Positions 33,176 through 43,500 of a DNA stretch of 64,000 nt are shown piece after piece; the stretch's first letter is position 1, and each line of letters opens with the position of its first letter. The notes below the pieces were generated by a model that saw nothing but the letters and a program-made list of their open reading frames with translations, was not told the origin of the DNA and did no database searches. Source of the stretch: Flagellimonas lutimaris (GTDB lineage Bacteria; Bacteroidota; Bacteroidia; Flavobacteriales; Flavobacteriaceae); assembly GCF_003581615.1 (NCBI RefSeq), contig NZ_QXFH01000069.1, forward strand, positions 131,501 through 195,500, read 5' to 3'. Both the position numbers and the translations under genes were made by a program.

Positions 33176-34882
33176 ATGAACAAAATAGCGTTGAAGAGAA
33201 TTGGGATTATTATTATACTATTAGTAGGTGCCATGGCTACTGCCCAGACGAGCAAAATGGCTGATGTAATAGATGAATTTAGAGCAGATACCAGAGGGCT
33301 GCGACACATTTACATTATGGAGGAGTCGGAAGAATACTATCAGCGGTTTTCTACATTCTATGATAGTTGGATGAATAGATTGGACGCTATGGATTTTAAT
33401 TCTCTTTCTCAGCAGGAGAAAGTGGATTATATCATGTTAAAGAATTCAGTTGCAAAGGGAGATTACTTTTTAAATCAGGATTTTGAAAAGTTTAAGGAGG
33501 TTTCGGACGTTGCCAATTTTGCAAAACCAATGTTGCCATTTATCCAGCAAAGGCGAAGAGGTAAAAAACCTGATGCTAAAATGTTGGCCCAAAGGATGCA
33601 GAATGCTTCAAAAATTCTTGACGAACAGATGGCAGCAAGAAAAGAGAAACCATTCAAGGATTGGCAAACGGCCGATAAAGCTTCATCTACTGTACTTTCA
33701 TTTCAAAAGGGATTAAAGAACGCATATGAATTTTATTATAGTTATGATCCTGATTTTACTTGGTGGGTAGACCAACCGTACAAGGCTCTTGATAAAAAAA
33801 TGACCGGATATGCCGAGTTTATAAAGGAGAATTATTCGCAGAACAGTATAAAGGATGATGGTAGTGGTATTGTTGGGAAACCTATAGGCAAGGAAGCTTT
33901 ATTGGAAAGTTTGGCCATGGAATTTATTCCATATACTCCCGAGGACCTTATCAAAGTAGCTGAAGAGCAATTTGCATGGTGCAAAAGTGAAATGATCAAA
34001 GCTTCCCGTGAGTTGGGCTATGGTGATGATTGGAAAGCTGCACTGGAACATGTAAAGAATACCTACGTGCCTGCAGGCGAGCAACCGGAGGCCATTATGG
34101 ATCTATATACCCAATCGGTCGATTTTATTGAGGAACGTGATTTGATTACTCTTCCCGAGCTGGCCAAGGAAACTTGGGGCATGGAAATGATGAGCGCCGA
34201 GCGACAAAAGGTCAGTCCTTTTTTCTTGGGAGGTAAGGACATCATTATATCTTATCCTACCCAAGAAATGGACCACGACGATAAAATGATGAGTATGCGA
34301 GGAAATAATCCCAATTTCTCTAGGGCGACGGTTCATCATGAGCTTTTGCCTGGTCACAATTTGCAATATTTTATGACTAGCAGGCACAAACCTTACCGAA
34401 ATGCTTTTTATACTCCTTTTTGGACAGAGGGTTGGTCACTATACTGGGAAATTATTCTTTGGAACAAGGAATTTCCTCAAACCCCGGAGCAAAAATTAGG
34501 AATGTTATTTTGGAGAATACATCGGTGCGCTCGAATTATTTTCTCATTAAAGTTTCATTTGGGCGAAATGACACCACAAGAATGTATCGATTTATTGGTT
34601 GATGAAGTAGGACATGAGTATGCCAATGCCGAAGCCGAGGTCAGGAGGTCTTTTACTACGAATTATCCACCCCTGTACCAATTGGCCTATATGATGGGAG
34701 GGTTACAATTTTATGCGCTAAGGCATGAGATGTTAGACAAGGGATGGACAGAAAAACAGTTCCACGACAGAGTAATGCACGAGGGGCGAATGCCCATAGA
34801 AATGTTGCGCGCATTGTTACAAGATCTTCCCCTAAATAAAAACTATAAGACCAAGTGGAAATTTTCCACCGAGTTTAATTAA
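33176..34882 (+). CDS. DUF885 putative zinc peptidase, exported
   Basis: The 568-residue protein has a signal peptide (about 1-24, ending ATAQ). The DUF885 region carries a HExxPGH motif, HHELLPGH, at 387-394 with His388, Glu389 and His394 as likely zinc or catalytic residues. A second conserved Glu region is EGWSLYWEIILW (about 416-427). The family is thought to be metallopeptidase-like, but few members are characterised. It follows the arabinosidase gene by 71 bp and ends the strand run from the hydroxyproline operon. Cleavage of peptides to free hydroxyproline is an inference from context. Confidence 0.8.
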   Translation: MNKIALKRIGIIIILLVGAMATAQTSKMADVIDEFRADTRGLRHIYIMEESEEYYQRFSTFYDSWMNRLDAMDFNSLSQQEKVDYIMLKNSVAKGDYFLNQDFEKFKEVSDVANFAKPMLPFIQQRRRGKKPDAKMLAQRMQNASKILDEQMAARKEKPFKDWQTADKASSTVLSFQKGLKNAYEFYYSYDPDFTWWVDQPYKALDKKMTGYAEFIKENYSQNSIKDDGSGIVGKPIGKEALLESLAMEFIPYTPEDLIKVAEEQFAWCKSEMIKASRELGYGDDWKAALEHVKNTYVPAGEQPEAIMDLYTQSVDFIEERDLITLPELAKETWGMEMMSAERQKVSPFFLGGKDIIISYPTQEMDHDDKMMSMRGNNPNFSRATVHHELLPGHNLQYFMTSRHKPYRNAFYTPFWTEGWSLYWEIILWNKEFPQTPEQKLGMLFWRIHRCARIIFSLKFHLGEMTPQECIDLLVDEVGHEYANAEAEVRRSFTTNYPPLYQLAYMMGGLQFYALRHEMLDKGWTEKQFHDRVMHEGRMPIEMLRALLQDLPLNKNYKTKWKFSTEFN

Positions 34883-34934
34883 GGTAGTTTATAGAAAAAC
34901 CTAAACCGAAGTAGAGGAAATTGAACAGCGGGTT

Positions 34935-35669
34935 TTATAATTTGAATATAAACCCGTCTTCCTCAACTTTTTTCTCATACTTCTCTTTGTCAAAAATGTA
35001 GAGATAGGCTCCTTTTCGGGAAACACTCATGTCTTTTTCATCAAGTTTGACAAGAACATCCAAAGAGTTGATTTTGTTGATGAAGTTTCGCTTATCTAAC
35101 TTTTTGTCCAAAATAGATTCGTATAAGTTCTGAAGCTGCCTCATAGTAAACTTTTCAGGTAACAGTTCAAAACCAATGGGTTTGGTCAGCGCTCTTCTTC
35201 TTAATCGGGCTTTTGCCTTTCGCACCATTTCATTGTGGTCAAAAATCAAGTCAGGTGCATCTTTAATATCAAACCAGTGGGCCGAGTCTATTTGTATCCC
35301 ATCAAAACGGTGGCTGTCCACATCGATTAGTGCATAATAAGCAACGGAGATAGTTCGCTGGCCAGGGTCCCTGTCAATTTTACTATAGGTATGGAGTTGT
35401 TCCAGATAAATATCGTTCAACCCGGTCAATGTTTCCAAAACACGTACGGCTGCTTCGTCCAAATCTTCATTTTTCTTAAGGAATCCACCAATAAGGGACC
35501 ATTTGCCTTTTTCTGGTTCAAAATTTCTTTTGATCAATAAGATCTTGAGGTTTTCTTTGTCGAAGCCAAAGATGATACAGTCGACAGCCAGTAAAACCTG
35601 ATCTTCCTTTTGATAATAATTTAGATGCATATTAGGGTTTTCTGACACCTTCAAGTCTTCTTCCAACAT
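34935..35669 (-). CDS. araR: Nudix-fold transcriptional regulator, AraR-like
   Basis: The 244-residue protein has an N-terminal Nudix-like domain and a C-terminal winged helix (about 155-225), the NrtR/AraR plan. The Nudix box at 62-84 keeps the glycines and outer Glu68, but the REuxEExGu core reads RVLETLTGL, so the catalytic glutamates are gone. This fits a ligand sensor, as in the L-arabinose-responsive AraR of Bacteroides thetaiotaomicron. It is divergent from SusC with two palindromes in the gap and next to araBDA. L-arabinose is the expected ligand by analogy. Confidence 0.88.
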   Translation of the reverse strand: MLEEDLKVSENPNMHLNYYQKEDQVLLAVDCIIFGFDKENLKILLIKRNFEPEKGKWSLIGGFLKKNEDLDEAAVRVLETLTGLNDIYLEQLHTYSKIDRDPGQRTISVAYYALIDVDSHRFDGIQIDSAHWFDIKDAPDLIFDHNEMVRKAKARLRRRALTKPIGFELLPEKFTMRQLQNLYESILDKKLDKRNFINKINSLDVLVKLDEKDMSVSRKGAYLYIFDKEKYEKKVEEDGFIFKL

Positions 35670-35742
35670 TTTAATAAGTATATAAAATCCTAAAACAAAA
35701 ATATAAACAATTATCTAATAGAGCATCCCGGAGAAATATTTA

Positions 35743-35763
35743 TAAGTGTTAAAAATACATTTT
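35743..35763. promoter_or_regulatory. AraR-type operator A
   Basis: Half-sites TAAGTGT-N7-ACATTTT form a 21-bp imperfect palindrome; the first arm is a perfect match to the consensus TAAGTGT-N7-ACACTTA seen in two further sites. It lies in the gap between araR and susC, nearer araR, so it may act in araR autoregulation. Confidence 0.55.
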
Positions 35764-35775
35764 TTTAACGAAAAG

Positions 35776-35805
35776 TTTGCAAATCCAGTATTTGTTTTAT
35801 TTCTT
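35776..35805 (+). promoter_or_regulatory. Candidate susC promoter
   Basis: TTTG (35776-35779) is followed 18 bp later by TATTTCTT (35798-35805), a degenerate -7 element. Operator B starts 3 bp after it, so a bound regulator would block initiation. The same layout is found before the second operon (45805-45837). Confidence 0.35.
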
Positions 35806-35807
35806 TA

Positions 35808-35828
35808 TATGTGTAAAATGCACACTTA
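35808..35828. promoter_or_regulatory. AraR-type operator B
   Basis: TATGTGT-N7-ACACTTA, a 21-bp near-perfect palindrome, 22 bp before the susC start codon. It has the best symmetry of the three sites (one mismatch between arms). Confidence 0.6.
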
Positions 35829-35849
35829 AAACAAAATAAACTAAACAAA

Positions 35850-38800
35850 ATGCTGAAAAACAAACAATTACAGGCGGAGAGGCTGTGGTTTCCTAAAAAA
35901 CCTTGGATGCTTTTTATGTTCTCTCTCTTCCTTGGGCTGCAAATAAATGCTCAAGATGTGAAAACTGTTTCTGGTACAGTATCCGATTCTGGTACTGGAA
36001 CACCAATTCCCGGTGCCAATGTTATCGTTAAAGGAACCACGAATGGTACGGTTACTGATTTTGATGGTAACTACACTATCGAGGCATCTTCTAATGACAT
36101 ATTGGTATTTAGTTACGTAGGATTCAGATCTCAAGAAATTGAAGTGGGCGAACGCACCACAATCAACCTCGCCATGATTGAAGACGTATCCACACTAGAT
36201 GAGGTTGTGGTGGTCGGATATGGTTCCCAAAGGAAGGAAGACCTTACAGGCGCGGTAAGTTTGGTGGATCCCGAAGAAATGACCAAACAAGCCACAAATG
36301 ATGTTACCCAAATGATGCAAGGCCGTGTTGCCGGGGTATCTATTACTTCTGATGGTCAACCGGGTGCAGCGCCAAGCGTACGCATTAGAGGTGTGGCTAC
36401 TTTTGGTATAGGAGCGAGCGCAGAGCCCTTATATGTAGTTGATGGTGTTCCCATTGATGGAATTAGAGATATTAACCCTAATGATATTGAGTCTGTTCAA
36501 GTACTGAAAGATGCATCTGCCGGTGCTATTTATGGTAACAGAGCAGGTAATGGGGTAATCATAATCACTACAAAATCCGGTAAAAGGTCTCAAAAGGTGA
36601 GCTTTAGTCTTTCATCATATTTTGGAATACAAAACATAACGCAGAAACTTCCACTTCTGGATAGAGTGGGTTATCAAACCATTAATAGAGAGTTGATAAA
36701 TAACGGTGGAAATACAGTTCCAATACCTACAGGGAATGATCCCGACTCGTCCGATTTTATCGATGATATTGATACGGATTGGCAAGAAGAAGGTTATGTT
36801 ACAGGTTTTATCCAAAATCATAACTTTAATGTAACCGGTGGTACTGAGAGCACCAAATATTTTATGTCCCTGGATTATTTGGACAATGAAGGTACGCTGG
36901 TAGGGCAAGGTCCAAATTATGAGCGTTATTCTTTTAGGGTTAATTCGGAAGCAGAATTTGGTAAATTCACAGTAGGTGAAAATCTCTTTTTTGTACGTTC
37001 GGACGAGAATCCCTTATTTGACACAGCTACTATCAACTTACCTGGTGGAAGACCGACATTGGTGAATGACTTGCTTCAAGCTGCACCAACTATTCCAGTA
37101 AAGGACCCAAATCGCTTAGGTGGATTTGGTGGTGCAAATTCTGTAATACATCAATCAATAACACTTAATGTACCTGGTATAAATACATTGATTGATAACC
37201 AATCAAAAGTAAACAGATTAAATGCTAACCTGTACTTAAGTTACGAGCCAATTGACGGGCTGGTTTTAAAATCCAGTGCATCATACAACACTACTAATAT
37301 TGAGGGTCAACTATTTGTTCCAGAATATGATTTGGGTTACTTTTTCCCGAATCCTTTGGCCCAGTTGCGTGTAGTAAATACTAGTATTGACCGATTTTTA
37401 ATTGAGAACACGGCCAATTATACCAAAGAGTTCGACAAGCATAATCTATCCGTATTAGTTGGACAAACGTACCAAAAAGATAATTTTAGAGCTATTACGA
37501 CTGTGGGTGGAGGTTTAACAGAACCCTATATCTTAAACTTAGAAAATGCCACCGAATATAGTGTTTTCGATAACATCCAAGAATCGGCATTATATTCCTT
37601 TTTAGGACGTGTGAACTATTCCTTTAATGATAAATATTTTCTCACAGGAAACCTTAGATATGACGGTTCATCAAGGTTTAATCCTGATGTTCGGTACGAA
37701 GTTTTTCCATCCGTTTCCGCGGCTTGGAAAATACACAACGAATTTGATTTACCAGACTTTATAAGAAGCCTTAAATTAAGAGGTGGTTGGGGTGAAGTTG
37801 GTAACCAAGAAATCGGAAATTATCTTTACCAAAGAACCGTAAACAGGGGTATTCCTTACCAATTCTCTGGAGGGCCAACTGTTGTGGGTGCGGCTGTAAC
37901 CCAGCTTATCGATGAAGATATCAAGTGGGAAACACGAAGAACGAGTAGTGTTGGTATTGATGCTGTCTTGTTCAATGGAGGACTGGATTTTACTGCGGAA
38001 TATTATAGAAATACATCCGAGGACGTTCTAGTTAATATTCCCATTCCGTTGTCAAACACGGTAGGGGCATTTAACTCTGAAATATTATCCAATGCAGGCT
38101 CAATAAGAAATTCAGGTATAGAAGTATCCGCTGTCTACAGACAGCCTATTGGTGATGATTTCTCATTTGAAATTGCTCCGAATTTTTACACGGTAAATAA
38201 CGAGATACTGGAAATTGGTGGTCAAGAATTCATTACCGGTACTGGAAGCAGAAATATTGTAGGCCGTTCATTAGGTGAGCATTATGGTTGGGTTTATGAT
38301 GGTATATTCCAAACGGCCGAGGAAGTAAGCAATTCACCTTTTCAAGCACCGGGAACGGCTCCGGGAGATATTAAATTTGCAGATATAAGCGGTCCTGATG
38401 GAACTCCTGATGGTGTTGTTAATGATGACGACCGTACTTTCTTAGGGCAAGGATTGCCAACCTATTACTATGGTTTGAATATAACTGCTAAATATAAGAA
38501 CATTGATTTCACTATTTTCGGACAGGGTAGTGGAGGAAACTTGATCAACAGTAATTTGTATCGTGGTTTAATGCCAACTACTGGATATACCAACTGGCAT
38601 GAGGATATTTTAGATCGTTGGACACCTTCCAATACAAATACCGATGTACCACGTGTGGTTTTCGGAGATCCAAACAACAATCAGCGTGATTCCGATAGAC
38701 CAGGATGGTTGCAGGATGGAGATTATTTTAGGATAAACACCATATCGTTGGGGTATTCATTACCTAACAACATTCTCGAGAAGATGCATATGTCCATGGC

Positions 38801-38954
38801 GAGATTTTATGTTACATTCCAAAATGTAGCTGTTTTTTCAAAATACAAAGGGTATAATCCAGATTTTCAGGCTGGAGTCTTGAACCCTGGTTTTGATTTT
38901 GGAACATATCCAAGACCGATGACTAGTATGTTAGGCCTTCAACTAAAATTTTAA
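35850..38954 (+). CDS. SusC/RagA-family TonB-linked outer-membrane transporter
   Basis: The 1034-residue protein imports oligosaccharides through the outer membrane with its SusD partner. It has a signal peptide to about residue 34 (NAQ), a CarboxypepD_reg-like domain at about 38-115 (VSGTVSDSGTGTPIPGANV, DFDGNYTIEA), a TonB-box-like LDEVVVVGYG, the plug signature at about 145-255 (MMQGRVAGV, VRIRGVAT, PLYVVDGVPI, RAGNGVIIITTK) and a C-terminal barrel ending in GLQLKF. Next to it is the SusD gene and upstream are AraR-like sites. Context indicates arabino-oligosaccharides or arabinosylated peptides. Confidence 0.95.
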   Translation: MLKNKQLQAERLWFPKKPWMLFMFSLFLGLQINAQDVKTVSGTVSDSGTGTPIPGANVIVKGTTNGTVTDFDGNYTIEASSNDILVFSYVGFRSQEIEVGERTTINLAMIEDVSTLDEVVVVGYGSQRKEDLTGAVSLVDPEEMTKQATNDVTQMMQGRVAGVSITSDGQPGAAPSVRIRGVATFGIGASAEPLYVVDGVPIDGIRDINPNDIESVQVLKDASAGAIYGNRAGNGVIIITTKSGKRSQKVSFSLSSYFGIQNITQKLPLLDRVGYQTINRELINNGGNTVPIPTGNDPDSSDFIDDIDTDWQEEGYVTGFIQNHNFNVTGGTESTKYFMSLDYLDNEGTLVGQGPNYERYSFRVNSEAEFGKFTVGENLFFVRSDENPLFDTATINLPGGRPTLVNDLLQAAPTIPVKDPNRLGGFGGANSVIHQSITLNVPGINTLIDNQSKVNRLNANLYLSYEPIDGLVLKSSASYNTTNIEGQLFVPEYDLGYFFPNPLAQLRVVNTSIDRFLIENTANYTKEFDKHNLSVLVGQTYQKDNFRAITTVGGGLTEPYILNLENATEYSVFDNIQESALYSFLGRVNYSFNDKYFLTGNLRYDGSSRFNPDVRYEVFPSVSAAWKIHNEFDLPDFIRSLKLRGGWGEVGNQEIGNYLYQRTVNRGIPYQFSGGPTVVGAAVTQLIDEDIKWETRRTSSVGIDAVLFNGGLDFTAEYYRNTSEDVLVNIPIPLSNTVGAFNSEILSNAGSIRNSGIEVSAVYRQPIGDDFSFEIAPNFYTVNNEILEIGGQEFITGTGSRNIVGRSLGEHYGWVYDGIFQTAEEVSNSPFQAPGTAPGDIKFADISGPDGTPDGVVNDDDRTFLGQGLPTYYYGLNITAKYKNIDFTIFGQGSGGNLINSNLYRGLMPTTGYTNWHEDILDRWTPSNTNTDVPRVVFGDPNNNQRDSDRPGWLQDGDYFRINTISLGYSLPNNILEKMHMSMARFYVTFQNVAVFSKYKGYNPDFQAGVLNPGFDFGTYPRPMTSMLGLQLKF

Positions 38955-38966
38955 AAGCTAAGAAAA

Positions 38967-40517
38967 ATGAAAACATATTTCACAAAAGTATTTTTACTTG
39001 CAGTTGTTACTACATCACTTATTTCGTGTGATAGTGAACTAGACATTAAAAACACAAACAGGCTTGCCACAGAAGAATATTATCAAAGTCAGGACGAAGC
39101 ACAAGCTGCCGTAGATGCCATTTATAATGGGCTTATTATAGATGGTAATTATCAGAGAATGACTCCAATTATGGGTGATGCAAGAGGAGATGAAGCACGA
39201 TCAAGGAGTCCATGGATATTTTTAGCTCAAACTGCTAATTTTACTGTACCTTCTACAGATGGAGCACTCGAAATAGCTTATTTGGGTTATTTTACGGTAA
39301 TCAACAGGGCTAATCAAGCTTTAGAAGCTATTGGTCAAATAGAGGATATTGAACCAGAGCTTAGAGACCGCCTTATTGGCCAGGCTTATTTTTTAAGGGC
39401 GTTGGCATATTTCAATGCAACAAATGTATACGATAATGTTCCTTTGGTTTTAGAGGTGCAAACTGGAGCTGAAACTTTTTTCCCTTCTAATCAAGAAACT
39501 ACCCAAGCAGATATATATGCACAGATAGAATCAGATTTAAATGAGGCGATAACCAGACTTCCTGTGAGCTATGATAACGTTTCTGGCCCAGATATAGGTC
39601 AAGCAGCACGTGCTACTGTTGGAGCGGCCAATTCATTAATGGGGAAACTCAAATTATATCAGGGCGATTATGGCGGAGCATTACCGTATTTTCAAGCTGT
39701 TGTCAATTCTGGGGAATATGATCTAGCTCCCAATTATGGGGATCTATTTTCTCAGGATCCTGCAATCGAAAATGCAAATCCCGGTAGAATATTTTGGGCA
39801 GAATTTACACAAAGTGCAAATGTAGATTTCAACTGGGGAGGAGACCCTACAGTTAACTGGAGACAATTTTCGGCAATCGCTCCAACATATTCGGGTGCCG
39901 ATTTTTACGACTTTATCCCTACTCAATTCCTTGTTGATGAATTAAAACAAGAAAGGACCATTAACGATGAAATAGATCCTAGATATCCTGCTACCATTTT
40001 GTCTTATCTTCCAGATGAAGGACTAACACAATCTTATGGTCAACCATATTTCTTAGATCAAAATGAAAATTATATTGCTAAATATACTTTGGCAAATACT
40101 GGAGGAGATCCTTTTGTATGTGGTATTAACTACCATGTTATACGTTTTGCAGACGTCTTGCTTATGTATGCGGAATGTTTGGCAAATACCGGAGACATTC
40201 CTTCGGCGGCAACTCATGTTCAACGTGTTAGGGATAGGGCAAACCTTCCTGATAGAGAGGCGGAGTTTGCTGGTTATAACTTAAATCAATTTATGGAACA
40301 GTTGGCACACGAGCGTGTTACTGAATTGGCAATAGAAGGATTAAGATGGTACGATATAAAAAGGTGGGGATGGTTAGATGATCCTGCAAAATTGAATGAG
40401 CTTGAAGCTAATGATCCAGATTTTAGCACGTATACTTCCAATAGGAATTATCAACCATTTCCTCAAACTGAATTGGATCGGAATCCAAATTTAGTGGGGA
40501 ACTCTGCAAACGATTAA
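38967..40517 (+). CDS. SusD/RagB-family surface glycan-binding lipoprotein
   Basis: The 516-residue lipoprotein (Cys21 after LIS) forms the lid of the SusC transporter. It has the SusD pattern: an N-terminal TPR-like helical region (EEYYQSQDEAQAAVDAIYNGL, AYFLRALAYFNATNVYDNVPLV) and a C-terminal ERVTELAIEGLRWYDIKRWGWLDD signature. It is 12 bp after susC. A strong terminator follows, so the pair may form its own main transcript. Confidence 0.95.
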   Translation: MKTYFTKVFLLAVVTTSLISCDSELDIKNTNRLATEEYYQSQDEAQAAVDAIYNGLIIDGNYQRMTPIMGDARGDEARSRSPWIFLAQTANFTVPSTDGALEIAYLGYFTVINRANQALEAIGQIEDIEPELRDRLIGQAYFLRALAYFNATNVYDNVPLVLEVQTGAETFFPSNQETTQADIYAQIESDLNEAITRLPVSYDNVSGPDIGQAARATVGAANSLMGKLKLYQGDYGGALPYFQAVVNSGEYDLAPNYGDLFSQDPAIENANPGRIFWAEFTQSANVDFNWGGDPTVNWRQFSAIAPTYSGADFYDFIPTQFLVDELKQERTINDEIDPRYPATILSYLPDEGLTQSYGQPYFLDQNENYIAKYTLANTGGDPFVCGINYHVIRFADVLLMYAECLANTGDIPSAATHVQRVRDRANLPDREAEFAGYNLNQFMEQLAHERVTELAIEGLRWYDIKRWGWLDDPAKLNELEANDPDFSTYTSNRNYQPFPQTELDRNPNLVGNSAND

Positions 40518-40531
40518 AATTAACTGCATAT

Positions 40532-40579
40532 ATCCCTTGGTTACTGTTCACTTGAGCATAAAACCAAGGGATTTTTTTA
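40532..40579 (+). terminator. Terminator after susD
   Basis: An 11-bp stem ATCCCTTGGTT (40532-40542) and AACCAAGGGAT (40562-40572) with a 19-base loop is followed by seven T. It lies between susD and the VCBS lipoprotein gene and should limit downstream expression to a fraction of susCD. Confidence 0.85.
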
Positions 40580-40596
40580 AGAATTAAATCAATATC

Positions 40597-43500
40597 ATGG
40601 AGCAAATAAGAACTTATAGCTGTTTATTTCTGTTGGTATTGATGTTTTCTTGTGGTAAATCTTCCGATAAGAACACCCTATTCCAACTCTTGCCATCAAA
40701 AAGGACCGGAATTGACTTCATAAATAGAATAACAACAAGCGACAGTGTGAATCTACTTACCTATGAGTACCTGTACAACGGTGGGGGAGTTGGTGTGGGC
40801 CATTTCAACAAAGACAGTTTGCCAGATTTAATATTTACTTCCAATATGGAAGAAAGTAAAATTTATTTAAACAAGGGGAACTTACGGTTTGAGGACATTA
40901 CTCACACATCAAATATCAATACTACTGACAATTGGTGTACAGGTGTCAGTGTTATCGATATCAATGGTGATGGCCTGGATGATATTTATATTTCCGTGGG
41001 AGGTATGGGGAATGAAGATAACTTTCCCAATTCACTGTACATAAACCAGGGAGATGCAACCTTTGTGGAGTCTGCAAAAGAATACGGTCTAGACGATAAG
41101 GGTGAATCCATCCAATCCATTTTTTTTGATTATGACCGGGATGGTGACCTCGATATGTATTTGCTTACTGGTGGTGGGTTTGAAAATTCGGCCATAATGG
41201 TGAGGCCAATGGTTACCAACGGAACCTACAGAAACACGGATAGACTTTACAGAAATGATTATAATAAGGCCCTCGGTCATCCGGTTTACACCAATGTATC
41301 CAGAGAAGCAGGTATAAATTTTGAAGGATTTGGTCTGGGTGTTTCCGTAATAGATGCAAATAATGATACATGGCCGGATATATATGTCTCCAATGATTAT
41401 TTATCAAGGGATTTACTTTACATCAATACTAAAGATGGATCTTTTTCGGAAGAAGCATCGACGTATTTTGGACACACAAGTCATTTTTCCATGGGGAATG
41501 ATGTTGCCGATATCAACAATGATGGTCTGATGGATGTCATCACGTTGGATATGCTGCCCGAACAGCATAAAAGAAGAAAACTCATGTCGGGCTCTCATTC
41601 TTACGATATGTTCCAAATGGCAAAGAAGTTTGGCTATGGACATCAGTATATGCGAAATATGGTGCATTACAATAATGGCAATGGCACCTTTAGCGAAATT
41701 GGGCAACTGCTGGGAATCGATAGAACAGACTGGAGTTGGGCCCCGCTCATAACTGATTTCAACAACGATGGAAATAACGACATTTTCATCACCAATGGCT
41801 ATGGCAAGGATATTACCGACCTGGATTTTGTAAAGTTTAGGCAAAGTGGGGCTAAAACATTTTCTGACCCTGAGGAAATTCGAAGATCTGTTCTCGACTG
41901 TCTGGTTGTAAGGCCAACGATAGAGATGAGCAACTACATTTTTGAGAATAAGGGACAATTAAATTTTCAAAAAAAGGCCAATGATTGGGGACTTAATCAA
42001 AAATCCATTTCCAATGGGGCCTGCTATGCAGATTTGGATTTGGATGGTGATTTGGAACTTGTGGTAAATAATATTGATCAGCCGGCTTTTATCTATAAGA
42101 ACAATACAAGGGAATTATATAAAAATTCGAATTACATACATATTTCACTTGTGGGCAATAACTTCAACTCACAGGCTATTGGTGCGGAAGTTACCCTTTA
42201 TTATGGATGTGAAAGTCAGAAAAAGATACTTCAGTCGTCCAGAGGATTTCAAAGCAGTGTGGAGAAAGACCTTCATTTTGGTTTGGGAGAAACAAGTCAG
42301 ATTGATAGTGTTGAGATAATCTGGCCAAATGGTGATATTTCCATGCAATCAAATGTATCCGCAAATCAGCATATTGAAATTAAACATGCAGAGGTAGAGC
42401 TAGTTGAAGTAGCAAAAATTGATAAATGGGAACCTATTTTCGCAGTTGATTCCTTGGTAGCGTTTGATCATGTGGAAAGGGATTTCAGTGACTACAACAT
42501 ACAGTCCTTGTTAAACCATGGTTTTTCCAATCAAGGGCCAGGGCTTGCTGTGGGTGATATAAATGCAGATGGCCTCCAAGACGTATTTGTTGGGGGGTCG
42601 TATGGTTTCGCTTCAACTATTTTTGTGCAGCAGAAGTCAGGAGGATTTGAAAAAAAAGAAATTCCTGATAGCCAATTGTACGAGGATTTGGGGGCATTGT
42701 TTTTTGATGCCAACGGAGATGGCCTTCAAGATTTATATGTTGTTAGTGGTGGGTCTGAACGCTATAAAGGTCATCAAGCCTATCAAGACAGATTGTACTT
42801 GAACGACCCCAATAATGTTGGAACATTCGTCAAGGGAGATCTGCCCATAAATAATGAAAGTACTTCGACGGTTGCCGGGGGCGACTTTGATAGTGATGGG
42901 GATATTGACCTGTTTATCGGAGGTCGGGTTGTTCCGGGACATTATCCGGAAGCACCAACAAGTTATCTGTTGGAGAATAGAAACGGACAATTTGTGGATG
43001 TCACCCAAGAAGTGGCACCTTCAATCAAAAATATTGGAATGGTTTCATCGGCAGTGTGGACGGATTTTGATGACGATTCGCACTTGGATTTGGTACTGGT
43101 GGGCGAGTTTATGCCTATAACCATTTTTAAAGGGGATGGTCTTAAATTAAAAAACATAACCGCTCAAACTTCACTTGCCGAAACCAATGGTCTATGGAAC
43201 AGCATTGTTGCAGAAGATTTTGATAATGATGGCGACATTGATTTTGTTGTGGGCAATATCGGACTCAATTCAGCACTTAAAGGGACTGCGGAACATCCTT
43301 TAAGATTGGACTACGCCGATTTTGATGCGAATGGTTTTATAGACCCTATACTTTCAGTTTATGAAGAAGGGGAATACTACCCTTTGACTTCCTTGGATGA
43401 ATTGACCAAACAATTACCACAGTTAAAGAAACATATATTGCATTATCGAAGCTATGCCAAATCCACAACAAAGGATATTATGGACTTTTTGGGGTCGCAA

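Noticed and set aside
41413..41958. 181-residue open frame on the minus strand
   Set aside because: It lies wholly inside the VCBS lipoprotein gene and reads as low-complexity shadow of the repeats.
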